From Betaproteobacteria bacterium (GTDB lineage Bacteria > Pseudomonadota > Gammaproteobacteria > Burkholderiales > Burkholderiaceae), in assembly GCA_018969885.1 (NCBI GenBank), contig JAGWXN010000123.1:1-9463 (forward strand): a stretch of 9,463 nt of DNA. The letters are read 5' to 3'. Below the pieces are notes generated by a model. It worked only from the letters and a program-made list of their open reading frames with translations, was not told where the DNA came from and did not search any database. Positions within the stretch are counted from its first letter, which is position 1. Every line of letters starts with the position of its first letter. Made by a program: the position numbers and the translations under genes. Of this stretch, positions 7,065-9,463 are shown piece after piece.

Positions 7065-7943
7065 TCAGCGCATGCCGAAACCGAGCGCGCGCAGGGCTTC
7101 GGAGAGCCGCTCGCGACCGCGCAGTTCATGCACCCGCTTGGCCGTTTGCAGGCTCCAGTCGGCGGCGCGCATGCCCTGCGAAGCCTGGAACCCGGCGATC
7201 GTCTGATCATAGGCGGAGACGTCTGCGGGTTCGGACTGGGCCGAATACTGTTCGTGATGGAGCACTGCCCGCTGCGACAGGCGGGGCTTGATGTCAGCGG
7301 TTTGGGCAGAGGGATCTTCAAAGCCCACGCACAGCCCGAAGACAATCATTGCATCGGCGGGCAGGCCCACTTCGGCCGCCACCTTTTCAGGCTCGTTACG
7401 CATGGCACCGATATAGACCGTGCCCAGACCGATTGACTCGGCTGCGAGCACCGCGTTCTGCGCGGCAAGTGCCGCGTCAATCACACCCACCAGCAGCATT
7501 TCAAGATAACGCGTACCGTGGGGTTCGATGTCGCGCGAGGCAGCGATGCGGTCGAGTCGGGCGAGATCGGCCACCCATAGAAGGAGCAACGGGCAGCGCC
7601 GGATGTGTTCCTGATTGCCTGCCAGCAGGGAGAGCCGGGCCTTTCGCGCCGGATCGCGCACCGCAATGACGCTCCAGGCCTGAACATTGGACGAACTTGC
7701 TGCCGACTGGCCGGCTGCGACCAGCATCTCGAGCGTGCCATCGGGCAGTGCCTGGTCGCTGAAGGCGCGCACCGACCGGTGTCGGAGCAGGGCGTCGACG
7801 ATCGTGCTCGCTGGCATGGGAGGCAGGGCGACCTCGGGACCGTAGCGCCGGCGAAGGGCCTCCTCGCGCGGGAGACTTGCGACCTCGTCGGGATGGGCCG
7901 GTGGGGTGGCGGGATAGGGGGTGGCGCGAAGCGGAGCATTCAT
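7065..7943 (-). CDS. NfsA-like FMN-dependent nitroreductase / NAD(P)H oxidoreductase
   Basis: A 292-aa cytoplasmic flavoprotein of the nitroreductase superfamily, NfsA/FRP branch, which uses NAD(P)H to reduce nitro compounds, quinones or flavin. Visible motifs are the FMN-phosphate signature RHRSVRAF (54-61), the flavin-contacting SSSNVQ (83-88), [14 protein letters not shown] (172-185), [11 protein letters not shown] (201-211) and [11 protein letters not shown] (219-229), the last being typical of NfsA-type members. The true substrate cannot be read from sequence. The ATG at 7943 is chosen over one 30 codons upstream because AGGA lies 7 bases before it and the extra residues are not family-like. 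An N-terminal segment of about 45 residues rich in Pro and Ala precedes the core. It is divergent from the DUF2256/photolyase pair across about 180 bases and is followed closely by the DUF218 gene. Confidence 0.9.
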   Translation of the reverse strand: MNAPLRATPYPATPPAHPDEVASLPREEALRRRYGPEVALPPMPASTIVDALLRHRSVRAFSDQALPDGTLEMLVAAGQSAASSSNVQAWSVIAVRDPARKARLSLLAGNQEHIRRCPLLLLWVADLARLDRIAASRDIEPHGTRYLEMLLVGVIDAALAAQNAVLAAESIGLGTVYIGAMRNEPEKVAAEVGLPADAMIVFGLCVGFEDPSAQTADIKPRLSQRAVLHHEQYSAQSEPADVSAYDQTIAGFQASQGMRAADWSLQTAKRVHELRGRERLSEALRALGFGMR

Positions 7944-8125
7944 CGAAAGATCCTGGTCGAGGGGTCGAACTCGGCGTGAACCGTGTGCGCGGTTGCGGCC
8001 GGTATCAGCGAAGCCCCCGAGTGTATCGTCCACGCGCTGATCGCACCCGAGCGGCCGACCGGAATCGATGTGTTCCCGCGGGGTTGCCCAAAACCCTGCA
8101 TTTGCGCGGGGAGGCCGCCGTCGCT
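7944..8125. promoter_or_regulatory. Divergent intergenic region (nitroreductase / DUF2256-photolyase)
   Basis: These 182 bases separate two divergent transcription units and should carry both promoters. AGGA at 7951-7954 on the minus strand is the nitroreductase ribosome site, and GGGGAGG at 8108-8114 is the best one for DUF2256. An inverted repeat AACCG-N6-CGGTT lies at 7979-7994 and could bind a dimeric regulator. I cannot identify a -10/-35 pair by eye. Confidence 0.4.
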
Positions 8126-8287
8126 ATGGTCGCGGCCATGTTCAAGGGCAATAAGCAATACCTCCCCAGTAAGCCGTGTGCGGCCTGCGGTCGCACCATG
8201 ACCTGGCGCAAGGCCTGGGCGCGCAACTGGGACTCGGTTCGCTATTGCTCGGAGCGGTGCCGCCGCGCGCGGCCTGCGCCGGGCTGA
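8126..8287 (+). CDS. DUF2256 small four-cysteine protein
   Basis: A 53-aa basic protein; the conserved part is the last 49 residues from the second ATG at 8138. It matches the DUF2256 pattern: [20 protein letters not shown], then [14 protein letters not shown]. The four cysteines form CX2C-X19-CX3C and probably bind zinc, although iron is possible. I chose the ATG at 8126 because GGGGAGG lies 11 bases upstream; the ATG at 8138 is 23 bases from it and would need another signal, yet it begins closer to the usual family start. DUF2256 genes are often found beside photolyase-related genes, and here the photolyase follows after 31 bases. The molecular role is unknown. Confidence 0.85.
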   Translation: MVAAMFKGNKQYLPSKPCAACGRTMTWRKAWARNWDSVRYCSERCRRARPAPG

Positions 8288-8318
8288 GTGCGGATCAACC
8301 GTTTACCGAAAGCAAGCC

Positions 8319-9463
8319 ATGCCCCCTCGCTCGAGCAGCCAGCCGCCTCCGCCGCGTAAGCCCCGCCACTGGGTGCTGGTGCTGGGCGACCAGCTCGACC
8401 TCCAGGCGAGCGCTTTCGACGGCTTTGACCCGGCGCTCGATCGACTCTGGATGTGTGAGGCGATCGAGGAATCCACCCATGTTCCAAGCAGCAAACAGCG
8501 GATCGCGGTGTTTCTGTCGGGCATGCGCCATTTTGCGCAGGCGCTCGAGGCGCGAGGCTGGCCGGTTGACTATCACGCGCTCGATGGTGCAGACGGGCCC
8601 GCCGCATCGCTCGCAAGCGCACTCGAACTGACCCTTTCGCAGGCGATGCCGCAGGCGGTGGTGATGACTGAGCCGGGCGACTGGCGGGTGCTGGAGGCGA
8701 TTCGCAATCAGTGCGCGCGCCTGGGCGTGTCGCTTGAGGTGCGCAGCGATCGCCATTTTCTCTGCAGCCGCGAGGAATTCGCACGTCATGCGGCCGGACG
8801 CAAGCAGCTGCGCCTCGAGTATTTCTATCGCGAGATGCGTCGTCGCCATGATGTGCTGATGGTTGACGATGACAGCGCCGCCGAGGGTCGGGGCCCGGCA
8901 GGCGGGCAGTGGAACTTCGATGCCGACAATCGCGAGGCCTTCGGCGCCGAGGGCCCTGGCATGCTGACCGCGCCCCGCCGGTTTGCGCCCGACGACATCA
9001 CCCTCGACGTGATCCGGCTGGTCAACACCCGGTTCGCGTCACACCCGGGCGATCTCACTGAATTCGGCTGGCCGGTGACCCGCGAGGACGCGCTTGTCGC
9101 CTTGAATGACTTCATCGCCTATCGCTTGTGTGGCTTTGGCCGCTGGCAGGATGCGATCTGGGCGGGTGAGGCCTGGCTCTATCACTCGCTGCTCTCGGCC
9201 GCGCTGAATCTGAAGCTCCTGTCACCGCTTGAAGTGGTGCAGGCAGCACAGGACGCCTGGCGCGCGGGCCGCGCCGACCTGGCCTCGGTTGAAGGTTTCA
9301 TCCGGCAGATTCTTGGCTGGCGCGAATACGTACGGGGGCTCTATTGGCTGAGGATGCCGGCCTACCTTGAAATGAACGCGCTCGATGCGCGCGAGCCCCT
9401 GCCTGAGTTCTACTGGACCGGCCAGACACCGATGGCCTGCCTGTCAGATGCGATCGGTCAGAC
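8319..9463 (+). CDS. Photolyase-related protein, FeS-BCP / PhrB-type (partial, 3' end outside window)
   Basis: The first 381 codons of a protein that runs off the right edge with no stop. It belongs to the bacterial cryptochrome/(6-4) photolyase family with an iron-sulfur cluster (deoxyribodipyrimidine photolyase-related, PhrB-like), which uses FAD and light to repair UV lesions in DNA. An antenna-domain strand HWVLVLGDQLD lies near residues 17-27. RQLRLEYFYREMRR-like text (here KQLRLEYFYREMRR), then GGQWNFDADNR, follows in the middle. The FAD-binding helical domain shows FGRWQDAIWAGEAWLYHSLL and later FIRQILGWREYVRGLYW. C374 in MACLSDAIGQT fits the first of the four cluster cysteines; the other three would lie downstream. 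The ATG at 8319 gives a short Ser/Pro-rich lead before the first strand. No good ribosome site precedes it, so expression may depend on DUF2256 upstream. Confidence 0.92.
   Translation, partial: MPPRSSSQPPPPRKPRHWVLVLGDQLDLQASAFDGFDPALDRLWMCEAIEESTHVPSSKQRIAVFLSGMRHFAQALEARGWPVDYHALDGADGPAASLASALELTLSQAMPQAVVMTEPGDWRVLEAIRNQCARLGVSLEVRSDRHFLCSREEFARHAAGRKQLRLEYFYREMRRRHDVLMVDDDSAAEGRGPAGGQWNFDADNREAFGAEGPGMLTAPRRFAPDDITLDVIRLVNTRFASHPGDLTEFGWPVTREDALVALNDFIAYRLCGFGRWQDAIWAGEAWLYHSLLSAALNLKLLSPLEVVQAAQDAWRAGRADLASVEGFIRQILGWREYVRGLYWLRMPAYLEMNALDAREPLPEFYWTGQTPMACLSDAIGQ

Overview
This window comes from a high-GC bacterium. The proteins resemble proteobacterial families, and a beta- or gammaproteobacterium (perhaps Burkholderiales) is my best guess, but this is inference from gene content and codon use only. 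The DNA is densely coding. I see no insertion sequence, integrase, CRISPR array, tRNA, rRNA or other clear sign of a mobile element, and no gene-free stretch longer than about 180 bases.

Layout: (1) 5-1456 (+) is manC, a complete bifunctional enzyme making GDP-mannose for surface polysaccharide. It ends at a perfect hairpin that it shares with a convergent gene. (2) 1500-2372 (-) is an NAD(P)-dependent dehydrogenase of the 3-hydroxyisobutyrate dehydrogenase family. It is divergent, across a 125-base gap, from (3) an alpha/beta hydrolase at 2498-3382 (+). (4) 3390-4016 (+) is an unrecognised Ala/Arg-rich protein with almost no lysine. It lies between the hydrolase (7-base gap) and (5) 4021-6282 (+), a fused flavin-oxidoreductase/selenophosphate synthetase (SelD) that starts at GTG 4 bases later. 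These three plus-strand genes are probably one transcript. (6) 6292-7050 (-) is a membrane-anchored DUF218 (YdcF/ElyC/SanA-like) protein, and (7) 7065-7943 (-) is an NfsA-like FMN nitroreductase just upstream of it, so 7 and 6 look like a two-gene unit. (8) 8126-8287 (+) is a tiny DUF2256 four-cysteine protein, followed by (9) 8319-9463 (+), a photolyase-related protein of the FeS-BCP/PhrB type that runs off the right edge.

Two functional themes stand out. One is selenium activation by the oxidoreductase-SelD fusion, with no selenium-using enzyme in view. The other is light-driven DNA repair, by a photolyase paired with a small cysteine-cluster protein. The least explained element is the orphan gene at 3390-4016. 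I did not find a convincing new multi-gene system. The best leads are the orphan gene coupled to selD and the DUF2256-photolyase pair.
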